Position numbers and translations under genes: made by a program
DNA from: Oscillospiraceae bacterium
GTDB lineage: Bacteria > Bacillota > Clostridia > Oscillospirales > CAG-272
Length of the DNA stretch: 39,525 bases
NCBI GenBank assembly: GCA_015064415.1
Contig: SVSG01000021.1
Location: forward strand, 1-39,525
Direction of reading: 5' to 3'
Part shown: positions 1 to 6,902 of the stretch, piece by piece
Position numbering within the stretch: the first letter of the stretch is position 1
Layout: each line of letters opens with the position of its first letter
Notes under the pieces: model-generated
Database searches by the model: none
Told to the model about the DNA's origin: nothing
Seen by the model: the letters and a program-made list of their open reading frames with translations, nothing else

Positions 1-10
1 GGCGCATCAA

Positions 11-84
<74 letters not shown>

Positions 85-242
85 TTGTGGTGCTTTTCCA
101 AAACTGCCCTACAATCATACCATATTTTCACGCAATTGTCAAGAGGGAAAATGCAATTTTTTTGTTTTTTCTTTGCACTTTTGCCCGCGCCGAAATTTTT
201 CTTGCATTTTTCGCTCTTTTTCGCGCAAAGCGCCGCGAAATA

Positions 243-251
243 TGCTATAAT
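243..251 (+). promoter_or_regulatory. Extended -10 promoter for the DUF975 gene
   Basis: TGC followed by TATAAT is a perfect extended -10 element about 35 bp before the start codon at 287. No good -35 box lies 17 bp upstream, which is common for extended -10 promoters. The rest of the 85-286 gap is AT-rich and shows no gene. Confidence 0.6.
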
Positions 252-286
252 GATATTGCTTTTCAAATACATTCTACGGAGGTTTT

Positions 287-883
287 ATGATGTACGCAAA
301 AGATTTCCGCCAGCTTGCCTGGCAACGCTTGTCCGGCCAATGGGGCACGATGGTGCTGATCTACTTCCTCTATTCGCTGATCAACGGCGTCCTCTCCTAC
401 ATTTTCATCGGCTCGCTCCTGTTTTCCGGTGCGCTGATGATCGGTATGTGCTCCGCGACCCTCTCGCTGCTTCGCTATGGCAGAGCGGACCTGGAGCAGC
501 TGTTCGACGGCTTCCGCCTCAATCTGCCCAACGCCATTGTGGCTTCTATTCTTTACAGCCTCTTCATTGCGCTGTGGAGCATGCTTTTCGTGATCCCCGG
601 TATTATCAAGACCTACTCCTACGCCATGACCTTCTACATCCTGCACGACAACCCCAACATGTCCGCCAGCGACGCGATCACTGAGTCCCGCCGTATGATG
701 GACGGTCACAAATTCCGTCTGTTCTGCCTGCAGCTCAGCTTCTTCGGCTGGATACTGCTCGGCATCATCACCTTCGGCATCGCCATGCTTTTCGTTGCCC
801 CCTACATGCAGACGGCACAAGCCGCCTTCTATGAGGATCTGAAGGCAAGACAGGCCCCCCGCGACTATTTCGCACAGGTCTGA
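287..883 (+). CDS. DUF975 family integral membrane protein
   Basis: 198-aa hydrophobic protein with about four to five membrane segments. The central stretch IPGIIKTYSYAM, followed by a polar loop containing NMSASDAITESRRMMDGHK, is the hallmark of the DUF975 family found in Firmicutes. The start at 287 is preceded by GGAGG with correct spacing; a second ATG follows directly. The family has no established biochemical function. The gene stands alone between its own promoter and a strong terminator, so the neighbours give no functional clue. Confidence 0.85.
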   Translation: MMYAKDFRQLAWQRLSGQWGTMVLIYFLYSLINGVLSYIFIGSLLFSGALMIGMCSATLSLLRYGRADLEQLFDGFRLNLPNAIVASILYSLFIALWSMLFVIPGIIKTYSYAMTFYILHDNPNMSASDAITESRRMMDGHKFRLFCLQLSFFGWILLGIITFGIAMLFVAPYMQTAQAAFYEDLKARQAPRDYFAQV

Positions 884-892
884 TCGCTCTTT

Positions 893-928
893 ACGGCGCG
901 CTCCAAAAAGGAGCGCGCCGTTTTTTTC
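893..928 (+). terminator. Rho-independent terminator after the DUF975 gene
   Basis: A 12-bp GC-rich stem (ACGGCGCGCTCC with GGAGCGCGCCGT) with an A-rich loop is followed by a run of T residues ten bases after the stop codon. Confidence 0.9.
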
Positions 929-938
929 TTTTCTGCTC

Positions 939-967
939 TTGCCTTTGCGGGGAAAATGTGTTAAAAT
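939..967 (+). promoter_or_regulatory. Sigma-A promoter for the yqeG-like operon
   Basis: TTGCCT and TAAAAT are separated by 17 bp, about 32 bp before the ATG at 999. The match to consensus is moderate. Confidence 0.5.
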
Positions 968-998
968 AAAAGGGTATGAAGAAAAAAGGAGGGACGGT

Positions 999-1571
999 AT
1001 GCCGTTTTTACAACCGAATTACACGTTTTTGTGCTATCGTGACCTGACCCCCGCCTTTTTGCACGCGCAAGGCATCAAGGTGCTTCTTTTGGATATTGAT
1101 AACACCTTGGCGCCGTACGAGCAGCTTGACCCCGATGACCACATCCGCGCCTGGCTGCAAAACATGGCCGATGCGGGCATTAAGACCGCACTGGTCTCCA
1201 ACAACCGCGCGGGGCGCATGACGCGCTTCAACGCCACCCTGCAGCAGCCCTCGCGCTACAGCGCCTGCAAGCCCCTTCCCTTTCGCGGGCGCAAGGTGAT
1301 GAAAAAGCTGGGCGGCACGCGCAAGGACACCGCCATCATGGGCGATCAGGTCTTTACCGACGTTCTCTTTGCCCGCAGTATGGGCATCCGCGCCATCCTC
1401 GTCCCCCCCATCAAGGACAAGACCAACCGCATCACGCGCTTAAAGCGCTATTTTGAGCGCGGCGTGCTGCGCCGCTATTACAAGCGCAACCCCGATGCCC
1501 CCGATATTCGTCTCGGCAGTCCCCTCACCAAGGAGCACGTGCCGCCAAAGGAGGAAACGTATGAGAAATAA
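999..1571 (+). CDS. yqeG: YqeG family HAD IIIA-type phosphatase
   Basis: 190-aa soluble protein. Motif I of the HAD superfamily is visible as LLDIDNTL (residues 31-37; D32 and D34 would be nucleophile and acid/base). Motif II is VSNN, and the motif IV region reads MGDQVFTDV. The start at 999 is chosen because AAAAGGAGG lies just upstream; longer in-frame readings to 939 have no ribosome site and overlap the promoter. The substrate of YqeG proteins is not settled. In bacilli the gene usually lies with yqeH and aroE, but here it overlaps an endonuclease-IV-like gene by 11 bp, which suggests translational coupling. Confidence 0.9.
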   Translation: MPFLQPNYTFLCYRDLTPAFLHAQGIKVLLLDIDNTLAPYEQLDPDDHIRAWLQNMADAGIKTALVSNNRAGRMTRFNATLQQPSRYSACKPLPFRGRKVMKKLGGTRKDTAIMGDQVFTDVLFARSMGIRAILVPPIKDKTNRITRLKRYFERGVLRRYYKRNPDAPDIRLGSPLTKEHVPPKEETYEK

Positions 1572-2415
1572 CGCCGTATTCGGCCCCGGCGGCAACAGCG
1601 ACAGCTTTTATGCCGCGGGCTATAAATCCACCACGCAGGCCCCCGAATTTCTTTCGGGGATCGGCCTTGGCGCCTATGAATTTGAGGCAGGCAACGGCCT
1701 GCGCGCCGGTGCCGAGACGCTCAAAAAGATCGGTGAGGAGGCCAAAAAGCACCATATCGAAATGTCCTTGCACACCCCTTATTTCATCTCGCTTTCCGGC
1801 ATAGTGCCCGAAAAGCGTCTGAAAAGCATCGACTATATCAAGGAGTCACTGGAGGCCGCCGCGCATCTTGGTGCGGACACCATCGTCATCCACACGGGCA
1901 GCGCCGCCAAGATCACCCGCCGCGAGGCCATGGACCTTGCCAAGGACACGCTTTCCCGCACCCTGGAGGCAGTGGGCGACACGCCCATCCATCTGGGCCT
2001 TGAAACGATGGGCAAGATCAATCAGCTGGGCACCTTGGAGGAGGTCATCGAGCTTTGCCTCCTGGACCCGCACCTGTACCCCGTGGTGGACTTCGGCCAC
2101 ATCAACGCGCGCGAGCTTGGCGGGCAGTTCCCCGACGCGGATGCCTACCGCCGTGTATTCCACCAAATCGCGGAGAAGCTGGGGGACGAAAAGGCACGCT
2201 ATATGCACTGCCATTTTTCCAAGATCGAGTACACAAGCGCAGGTGAGAAAAAGCACCTGACCTTTGCGGACGAGCAATACGGCCCCGTTTTCGAGCCGCT
2301 GGCCGAGGCGCTGGTGCGCGACGATCTTTGCCCGCGCATCATCTGCGAGTCCGACGGCACGATGTCGGACGATGCCCTATATATGCAAAACGCCTACCTT
2401 GCAGCAAGGGGGTAA
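1561..2415 (+). CDS. Endonuclease IV-like TIM-barrel protein
   Basis: 284-aa protein of the AP endonuclease family 2. The metal-ligand pattern of endonuclease IV is recognisable: H71 in LHTPY, H111 in VIHTG, E148 in LETMGK, D177 and H180 in VDFGH, H216/H218 in MHCHFS, H232 and E263 in ICESDG. Three Zn2+ sites are therefore plausible, and it could cut abasic sites in DNA. The start at 1561 has AAAGGAGG at ideal distance and overlaps the end of the YqeG gene. The family also includes sugar isomerases, but the LETMGK and FGH motifs favour the nuclease branch. Confidence 0.8.
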   Translation: MRNNAVFGPGGNSDSFYAAGYKSTTQAPEFLSGIGLGAYEFEAGNGLRAGAETLKKIGEEAKKHHIEMSLHTPYFISLSGIVPEKRLKSIDYIKESLEAAAHLGADTIVIHTGSAAKITRREAMDLAKDTLSRTLEAVGDTPIHLGLETMGKINQLGTLEEVIELCLLDPHLYPVVDFGHINARELGGQFPDADAYRRVFHQIAEKLGDEKARYMHCHFSKIEYTSAGEKKHLTFADEQYGPVFEPLAEALVRDDLCPRIICESDGTMSDDALYMQNAYLAARG

Positions 2416-2447
2416 AAAAAGAGGATGCAATTGCATCCTCTTTTTTG
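2414..2447. terminator. Bidirectional terminator between convergent genes
   Basis: AAAAAAGAGGATGCAA pairs with TTGCATCCTCTTTTTT. The symmetric A and T tracts let it serve both the endonuclease-like gene (+) and the oxidoreductase gene (-). Confidence 0.9.
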
Positions 2448-2448
2448 C

Positions 2449-3513
2449 TTAAAGCATGACCTCGTGTCCGCTTTCGGCAGACAGATAGATGGCATCAAGA
2501 ATTTTCATCAGCTCAACGCCGTCCTCCGCGGGATTTCGGCATTCTGTTACCTCACCGCGCACGCAAGCGATAAAGTGAGCCATCTCTTTCTCGAATATCT
2601 GATTGAAGTTTAGCCCTGTGGGATAGTCAAAGGTCACATTGGTAAGGTATCCGTCCATTTCACTGTAAAGGGTGACTTCCTCTGCAAGCTTAACACCGCC
2701 CTTTGTGCCAAAAAGCTGAACGCTGTTTTCGCCTGTGCCTGTATTGAGGCTGAAGCTTGCTTCCATAGACAGGACGGTGCCGTTATCAAATCGGATAAGA
2801 GCACAGGCCAGATCCTCACAGTCGAATATGACTTCCTCCGCTTCGGCAGAGGAGACGTATTCCTTGTGACTGCGGATCCCGGGGCGGTTTTTAAGCTTTG
2901 TAAAGGTGGTTCCGTATACGGATACGGCACGGGGCTTGCCGATTAGGTATCTCACAAGGTCGATCACGTGAACACCAAGGTCGATCAGAGGCCCCCCGCC
3001 TGAGCGGGATTTGTCTCCAAACCATCCGCCGGGTGCGCCGTTTCTTCTGAGATAAGAGGCTTTTGCGTAATAAATATCGCCGAGTCTGTCGTTATCCATC
3101 AAATTCATAACCGTATCGCAGTCATTGCCGAAACGGCGAACGAAGCCGATCATCAGAAGCCTTCCGTTCGCCTTCGCAGTGTCGAGCATCCTTTGCGCGT
3201 CAGCTGCATTGGTCGCCATAGGCTTTTCGCAGATCACGTGCTTGCCTGCTTCAAGCGCCATGATGGCACAGGGGGCATGATCGCTGTTCGGGGTGCATAC
3301 GCTGACCGCTTCGATCTCGGGAAGCTCACGAAGCATCGTTTCCTCGTCGGTGTAAAGTCTTGTAACACCGTACTTTTCCCCCATGTATTGAAGTCTTCTC
3401 TCGTTAATGTCGCAGAAAGCGTAAAGCTCTGCCTTTCCCGATGCCAGATAGCCCTTGATATGGACATTAGAAATGCTTCCTACGCCGATGACGGCAACCT
3501 TCGTTTTTTGCAT
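2449..3513 (-). CDS. Gfo/Idh/MocA family NAD(P)-dependent oxidoreductase
   Basis: 354-aa sugar (or inositol) dehydrogenase-like protein. An N-terminal Rossmann fold begins VAVIGVGSISNVH, the conserved CEKPMA motif provides the catalytic-site lysine, and GGGPLIDLGVHVIDL lies in the C-terminal alpha/beta domain. An upstream in-frame GTG at 3522 would leave no room for a ribosome site, so the ATG at 3513, preceded by GAGGGTG, is chosen. It is the second gene after a TIM-barrel isomerase (17-bp gap, same strand), so both probably act on one sugar-derived substrate. The exact substrate cannot be read from the sequence. Third-position base use is more AT-rich than in the neighbouring housekeeping genes. 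Confidence 0.88.
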   Translation of the reverse strand: MQKTKVAVIGVGSISNVHIKGYLASGKAELYAFCDINERRLQYMGEKYGVTRLYTDEETMLRELPEIEAVSVCTPNSDHAPCAIMALEAGKHVICEKPMATNAADAQRMLDTAKANGRLLMIGFVRRFGNDCDTVMNLMDNDRLGDIYYAKASYLRRNGAPGGWFGDKSRSGGGPLIDLGVHVIDLVRYLIGKPRAVSVYGTTFTKLKNRPGIRSHKEYVSSAEAEEVIFDCEDLACALIRFDNGTVLSMEASFSLNTGTGENSVQLFGTKGGVKLAEEVTLYSEMDGYLTNVTFDYPTGLNFNQIFEKEMAHFIACVRGEVTECRNPAEDGVELMKILDAIYLSAESGHEVML

Positions 3514-3530
3514 GATGTTCACCCTCTTGT

Positions 3531-4385
3531 TTAGTTGTTTTTGATGATATGAAGAAGATAGTTCTTGGCCGCAACAATATCTGCGGCAGGATCGTCACCA
3601 ACCTCGCGCTCTATGGTAAGGAATCCATGGTATCCGATGGCATCCAATGCCTCAAGATAAGCCGTAAAATCGACAGCACCCTCTCCGAGAGGTACTTCGC
3701 GAAACAGCTTTACACCGCCAAGATGATCGGGTTTTGGCATTGCACCGTAAATGTACTCGGGATTTGTGCGTTTCAGCATGAGGCCGTCCTTTGCGTGTGT
3801 GTGGACGATATAATCCTTAAGGTTATAGACCGCATCAACGGGGTTGTCTCCCGTTATCATGACAAGGTTTGCAGGGTCAAGGTTTACCGCAACACCCTTT
3901 GAGTGCAGACCGTCAAGAAATCTGCGAAGAGCACAGGATGTCTCGGGGCCCGTTTCGATCGCAAAATGAGAGCCGATGCTGTCAGCATATTTCGCAAGCT
4001 CAAAGCAGGCCTCCTGCATAACGCCGTAGCGGTCATGTGTGGGATCCTTGGGAATTGCTCCGATATGTGTGGTGACAATGTCTGTTTCGAGATCCTTAGC
4101 AAGATCCATGATCCTTTTCGATCTTTCAATACGTTCAGGATTTGTTTCCCTGTTCATGAATCCACCGCCCATATCACCGCAGATAGCGGAAAATTTCAGA
4201 CCGTTGGATTTGACAAGGTCAAGAAGCTCGCGCCTTTTCTTCGGAGTGAGAGCTTCGGGACTGTTGTCCCCCTTGGTGGCATACATTTGTATGCCATCAG
4301 CACCGATGGAAGCGGCCTTTTCGATGGCCATACGGGTGTCTGTGCGCAAAGAGTCAATGATAACGCCAATGGAAAAATTGTACAT
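3531..4385 (-). CDS. Sugar phosphate isomerase/epimerase (TIM barrel, AP endonuclease 2 family)
   Basis: 284-aa protein of the IolE/ketose-epimerase type. Likely metal ligands are the glutamate in FAIETGPET, the aspartate in VNLDPANL, the histidine in VHTHAKDG and the glutamate in LTIEREVG near the C-terminus. The start at 4385 is supported by AAAGGAGA; an in-frame ATG six codons upstream precedes this ribosome site. It is first in a two-gene transcript from a perfect consensus promoter, with the oxidoreductase next and a divergent AraC regulator behind, a typical local carbohydrate-use unit. The substrate is unknown. Confidence 0.85.
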   Translation of the reverse strand: MYNFSIGVIIDSLRTDTRMAIEKAASIGADGIQMYATKGDNSPEALTPKKRRELLDLVKSNGLKFSAICGDMGGGFMNRETNPERIERSKRIMDLAKDLETDIVTTHIGAIPKDPTHDRYGVMQEACFELAKYADSIGSHFAIETGPETSCALRRFLDGLHSKGVAVNLDPANLVMITGDNPVDAVYNLKDYIVHTHAKDGLMLKRTNPEYIYGAMPKPDHLGGVKLFREVPLGEGAVDFTAYLEALDAIGYHGFLTIEREVGDDPAADIVAAKNYLLHIIKNN

Positions 4386-4429
4386 GGTCCTGTCTCCTTT
4401 CAAAAAAGCATTGCTTTTTTACTAATTTT

Positions 4430-4458
4430 ATTATATAATAAAAAAAGAGACGTGTCAA
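4430..4458 (-). promoter_or_regulatory. Perfect consensus sigma-A promoter for the isomerase/oxidoreductase unit
   Basis: On the minus strand TTGACA and TATAAT are separated by exactly 17 bp (complement of 4453-4458 and 4430-4435). It lies in the 123-bp gap shared with the divergent AraC gene. Confidence 0.85.
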
Positions 4459-4508
4459 CGCCACATTTTTGCGGTTTTTTAGCACAATCTTGCTATTCGG
4501 GGGCGAAT

Positions 4509-5366
4509 ATGAACAGATACGAAACACACACGATGCAGGATGCCCGATTGCCCTTTATCTTTCATCGGGATGTTGCAATATGTTCGGATGGACACAGAAG
4601 CATGTATAATTGGCACGAGAATATAGAGATCATTTATGCTGTCAGCGGTTCCGGAGCACTCATTTGTGATGGAGAGAGGATCGCGTTGGAGGCAGGGGAT
4701 ATTGCGGTCATAAATGCAAACAGGCTTCACGGCTTTGTTGCCAAAGAGGAGCCGATGCACTATTATTATCTGATCATCGACCGATCCTTCTATATTGCCA
4801 ATCATTTTGACAGTAATGCATATGCTTTTGAGGAGAAGCTGACCGATCTTGATATTGCCCGCCTTATCGAGGAGTTCGGCAACATATGGACAAATGAAAA
4901 GGCCCCCATGCGCGTTCAAAGGTTACGGTGTATCGCATTGGATATTGCCACCCGCTTATGCTTGAAGTACGGACACTATGAGGATACACCCCGTATGGAA
5001 TCACAAGCCACAAAATGTATTAAGCAAGCAATAGGGTACATGCGCGCCGAGGGTCACAGAGACATCTCTCTTGACGATATTTCTTCCTTTATAAATATGA
5101 GCAAATATTATTTTGCAAGAGAGTTTCGCCGCATTACGGGATATTCCTTTGTGGAATACCTTAATATCATACGCTGCGAGAAGGCAAGGAATCTTTTGTT
5201 ACAGGAGGATATTCCCATAGGCGAGGTGGGAAAAAGATGTGGCTTTAGCAATCAGTCTTATTTCTCACGTGTCTTTGGTGAATACGCGGGAACAACTCCC
5301 AGTAAGTATAGAAGAAATAAAAAGGAGAAAAGCGGGGCGGCTACGGAGGACTTTTTTGAAAATTAA
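4509..5366 (+). CDS. AraC family transcriptional regulator (cupin sensor)
   Basis: 285-aa protein. An N-terminal cupin-like sensor domain (about residues 20-110; GSGALICDGERIALEAGDIAVINANRLHGF) is followed by a C-terminal double helix-turn-helix (about 185-280) with ISLDDISSFINMSKYYFAREFRRITGYSF and IGEVGKRCGFSNQSYFSRVFGEYAGTTPSKYR. The open frame extends far upstream antisense to the isomerase gene, so the start is placed at 4509 where the conserved sensor domain begins; GGGGG precedes it as a weak ribosome site. The divergent arrangement suggests it controls the adjacent isomerase/oxidoreductase genes in response to their sugar. Confidence 0.88.
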   Translation: MNRYETHTMQDARLPFIFHRDVAICSDGHRSMYNWHENIEIIYAVSGSGALICDGERIALEAGDIAVINANRLHGFVAKEEPMHYYYLIIDRSFYIANHFDSNAYAFEEKLTDLDIARLIEEFGNIWTNEKAPMRVQRLRCIALDIATRLCLKYGHYEDTPRMESQATKCIKQAIGYMRAEGHRDISLDDISSFINMSKYYFAREFRRITGYSFVEYLNIIRCEKARNLLLQEDIPIGEVGKRCGFSNQSYFSRVFGEYAGTTPSKYRRNKKEKSGAATEDFFEN

Positions 5367-5388
5367 AAAACGCGACACCTGTAAATGA

Positions 5389-5425
5389 AAAAGGACAGAG
5401 AGCATGTTATGCTCTCTGTCCTTTT
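5389..5425. terminator. Terminator between AraC gene and histidine phosphatase gene
   Basis: AAAGGACAGAGAGCAT pairs with ATGCTCTCTGTCCTTT around a short loop, with A and T runs on the two flanks. It lies between convergent genes and can work both ways. Confidence 0.88.
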
Positions 5426-5428
5426 GGG

Positions 5429-6181
5429 TTAATATCGGTCGCGGATGCGCGCGCTGCTGTGCACCAGCGGCAGGCCGTCGCGATACAGGTGAGAATCGTT
5501 GCTGAGCGTCAGCACGCGGGCGCGGGCATATTCGCGCGGCTCGGTGTCACCGGGAGCGGAAGCGCCGTCATCCAGACGGATCACCGTCATAGCGGAGTGC
5601 TTCATATCAAAGTGCGCCGTATAGTAGGGGTACGGCACGTCCAAAAGATGGCTCATGAATACCTTGCCCATGTTCTCGTGCGCAAAGATCGCAATGCGCT
5701 TTTCGTGATGGCGTTCTGTCACGCGATACAGACCGAGATCCGAATCGTGCACGTAGCCGTGACCGGCGAAAAACTCGTCCATCTTTTCCTGGATGGGCAA
5801 GATCACCTTTTCAAAATGGAAGGCCTCAAATTCGGGGTGCGTATACCACTTATCCCCCATCTCGCGCACGTCACGGCGGGCAAACACCTGGCTGTAGTAC
5901 GGGTGTGTCCAGATCCAGATCGGCTTTTTCCCCTCTTCTCTCAGTCGCAGGGGCTCCATATGATCCTCGTGCAAAAATTCCAGCGTTTGGAGCTTTTTGT
6001 TCAAAAGCTCGCACAGCGGCTGTGCCGTCTGCATGGCACGCGTGGAAGTGGAGGCATAGACCTCGTCAATGCCAAACAGCGCAAGGCGCTTGGCAACGGA
6101 CTCTGCCTGGCGCTCGCCCAGAGGGGTCAAAGAGTCGGGATCATAGACGGGATCCCCGTGTCGGATATAAAAAATAAGCAT
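5429..6181 (-). CDS. Histidine phosphatase superfamily (phosphoglycerate mutase-like) protein
   Basis: 250-aa protein starting MLIFYIRHGDP. The RHG triad at residues 7-9 carries the phosphohistidine nucleophile H8. STSTRAMQTAQPL supplies the second conserved arginine and IFAHENMGKVFMSHLL the second catalytic histidine region. The start has GAGG seven bases upstream. Such proteins dephosphorylate small metabolites or sugar phosphates; nothing here fixes the substrate. The gene stands alone between terminators. Confidence 0.88.
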   Translation of the reverse strand: MLIFYIRHGDPVYDPDSLTPLGERQAESVAKRLALFGIDEVYASTSTRAMQTAQPLCELLNKKLQTLEFLHEDHMEPLRLREEGKKPIWIWTHPYYSQVFARRDVREMGDKWYTHPEFEAFHFEKVILPIQEKMDEFFAGHGYVHDSDLGLYRVTERHHEKRIAIFAHENMGKVFMSHLLDVPYPYYTAHFDMKHSAMTVIRLDDGASAPGDTEPREYARARVLTLSNDSHLYRDGLPLVHSSARIRDRY

Positions 6182-6301
6182 AGCGATACCTCACTTTTCT
6201 TTTGTAGCTCCATTATAGCATATTTTTCTGTGCTTGGCAATCACTTTTTGAGAAAACGTGAGATACCGCGTTTTTTATTTTATCTATTTTCGAAAAACCC
6301 C

Positions 6302-6330
6302 TTGACAAATTCATAGTGATGAGGTATAAT
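6302..6330 (+). promoter_or_regulatory. Perfect consensus promoter of tRNA-Ser
   Basis: TTGACA (6302-6307) and TATAAT (6325-6330) lie 17 bp apart, 45 bp before the mature tRNA start. Confidence 0.9.
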
Positions 6331-6374
6331 ATCGTATGCAAGTTTTGTAAACGGCAAGCTTGCGCTTGATGTAT

Positions 6375-6468
6375 GGAGAAGTACTCAAGTTGGTGACGAG
6401 GCGCCCCTGCTAAGGGCGTAGGTCGGATTAAACCCGGCGCGAGAGTTCGAGTCTCTCCTTCTCCGCCA
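6375..6468 (+). tRNA. tRNA-Ser (anticodon GCT)
   Basis: Class II tRNA with long variable arm: acceptor GGAGAAG/CTTCTCC, anticodon arm CGCCC/GGGCG around CTGCTAA (anticodon GCT), T loop TTCGAGT and an encoded GCCA end. The last 18 bases plus the next A recur exactly at 6742-6760, which makes this 3' end a candidate integration site. Confidence 0.96.
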
Positions 6469-6469
6469 A

Positions 6470-6509
6470 CAAAAAAGGAACTTTTGTCTACCAAAAGTTC
6501 CTTTTTTGT
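6470..6509 (+). terminator. Terminator directly after tRNA-Ser
   Basis: AAAAAAGGAACTTTTG pairs with CAAAAGTTCCTTTTTT over a four-base loop, followed by T-rich sequence. It lies inside the segment bounded by the duplicated tRNA 3' end, so it may belong to the inserted segment and not to the original tRNA locus. Confidence 0.9.
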
Positions 6510-6513
6510 TTAT

Positions 6514-6734
6514 CCAAGCCTCAGGCTTGGCATATCATCACCGCGCGAAGTGCGGCGTATATCATCAAGGGCGGCACGCCGCCCTTGTATCTCATCACGC
6601 GTCAGCGTGCATTTTCCCTGCGGCTTGATGATATGCAATGCTTCGCATTGATGATATGCCGCAACAGGTTGCGGATGATATACAAGGCTGCGCCTTGATT
6701 TATTTACAAAAGCATGCAAATGCATAGCATTTGC
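6514..6734. repeat. Array of eight short hairpins with complementary linkers
   Basis: Eight perfect or near-perfect palindromes follow one another: 6514-6530, 6541-6555, 6567-6586, 6596-6609, 6636-6650, 6659-6674, 6683-6697 and 6716-6734. Stems are 5-9 bp with loops of 2-5 bases. In the left half the linkers read ATATCATC or a near variant; in the right half they read GATGATAT, the reverse complement, so linkers from opposite halves can pair over long distance. No coding capacity is seen. The stem sequences differ while the linkers are conserved, unlike a CRISPR or simple tandem repeat. Confidence 0.8.
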
Positions 6735-6741
6735 GCGATTT

Positions 6742-6760
6742 GTCTCTCCTTCTCCGCCAA
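6742..6760 (+). repeat. Duplicated 3' end of tRNA-Ser (att-like direct repeat)
   Basis: These 19 bases are identical to 6451-6469, the T-arm, acceptor and CCA end of tRNA-Ser. No other tRNA part is present, so this is a fragment and not a second gene. Tandem duplication of a tRNA 3' end around a foreign segment is the usual scar of site-specific integration, but no integrase gene is present here. Confidence 0.8.
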
Positions 6761-6801
6761 ACATAAACCGCAATTCCGATACAAAGGGATTGCGGTTTTT
6801 G
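6756..6801 (+). repeat. Terminator module copy R1
   Basis: 46 bp identical to 8430-8475 and differing at two positions from 7775-7820. It contains a hairpin whose arms are AACCGCAAT(T)CC and GGATTGCGGTT, then a T run. It begins with the GCCA of the duplicated tRNA fragment, so it could be the original terminator of tRNA-Ser displaced by an insertion. Confidence 0.85.
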
Positions 6802-6851
6802 TCTTAGAATGGAGACGGAAAACTTGAAAATTCTCAATGCTTTTGCGACTA

Positions 6852-6880
6852 TTGACTTTTTATAAAAATTATGTTACACT
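6852..6880 (+). promoter_or_regulatory. Promoter of the TPR-protein gene
   Basis: TTGACT and TACACT are 17 bp apart, and TG one base before the -10 makes it an extended -10 promoter, 22 bp ahead of the start codon at 6903. Confidence 0.6.
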
Positions 6881-6902
6881 TCTTCTGAGAGGTGATGAAT
6901 AT

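Noticed and set aside
3903-4508. Long N-terminal extension of the first AraC regulator
   Set aside because: The extension is antisense to the isomerase gene and crosses its promoter; AraC homology begins after 4509.
6514-6734. CRISPR array
   Set aside because: Repeats are palindromes with differing stems and short linkers, not identical 25-40 bp repeats with unique spacers, and no cas gene is present.
6742-6760. Second tRNA-Ser gene
   Set aside because: Only the last 18 tRNA bases are present; upstream sequence does not form D or anticodon arms.
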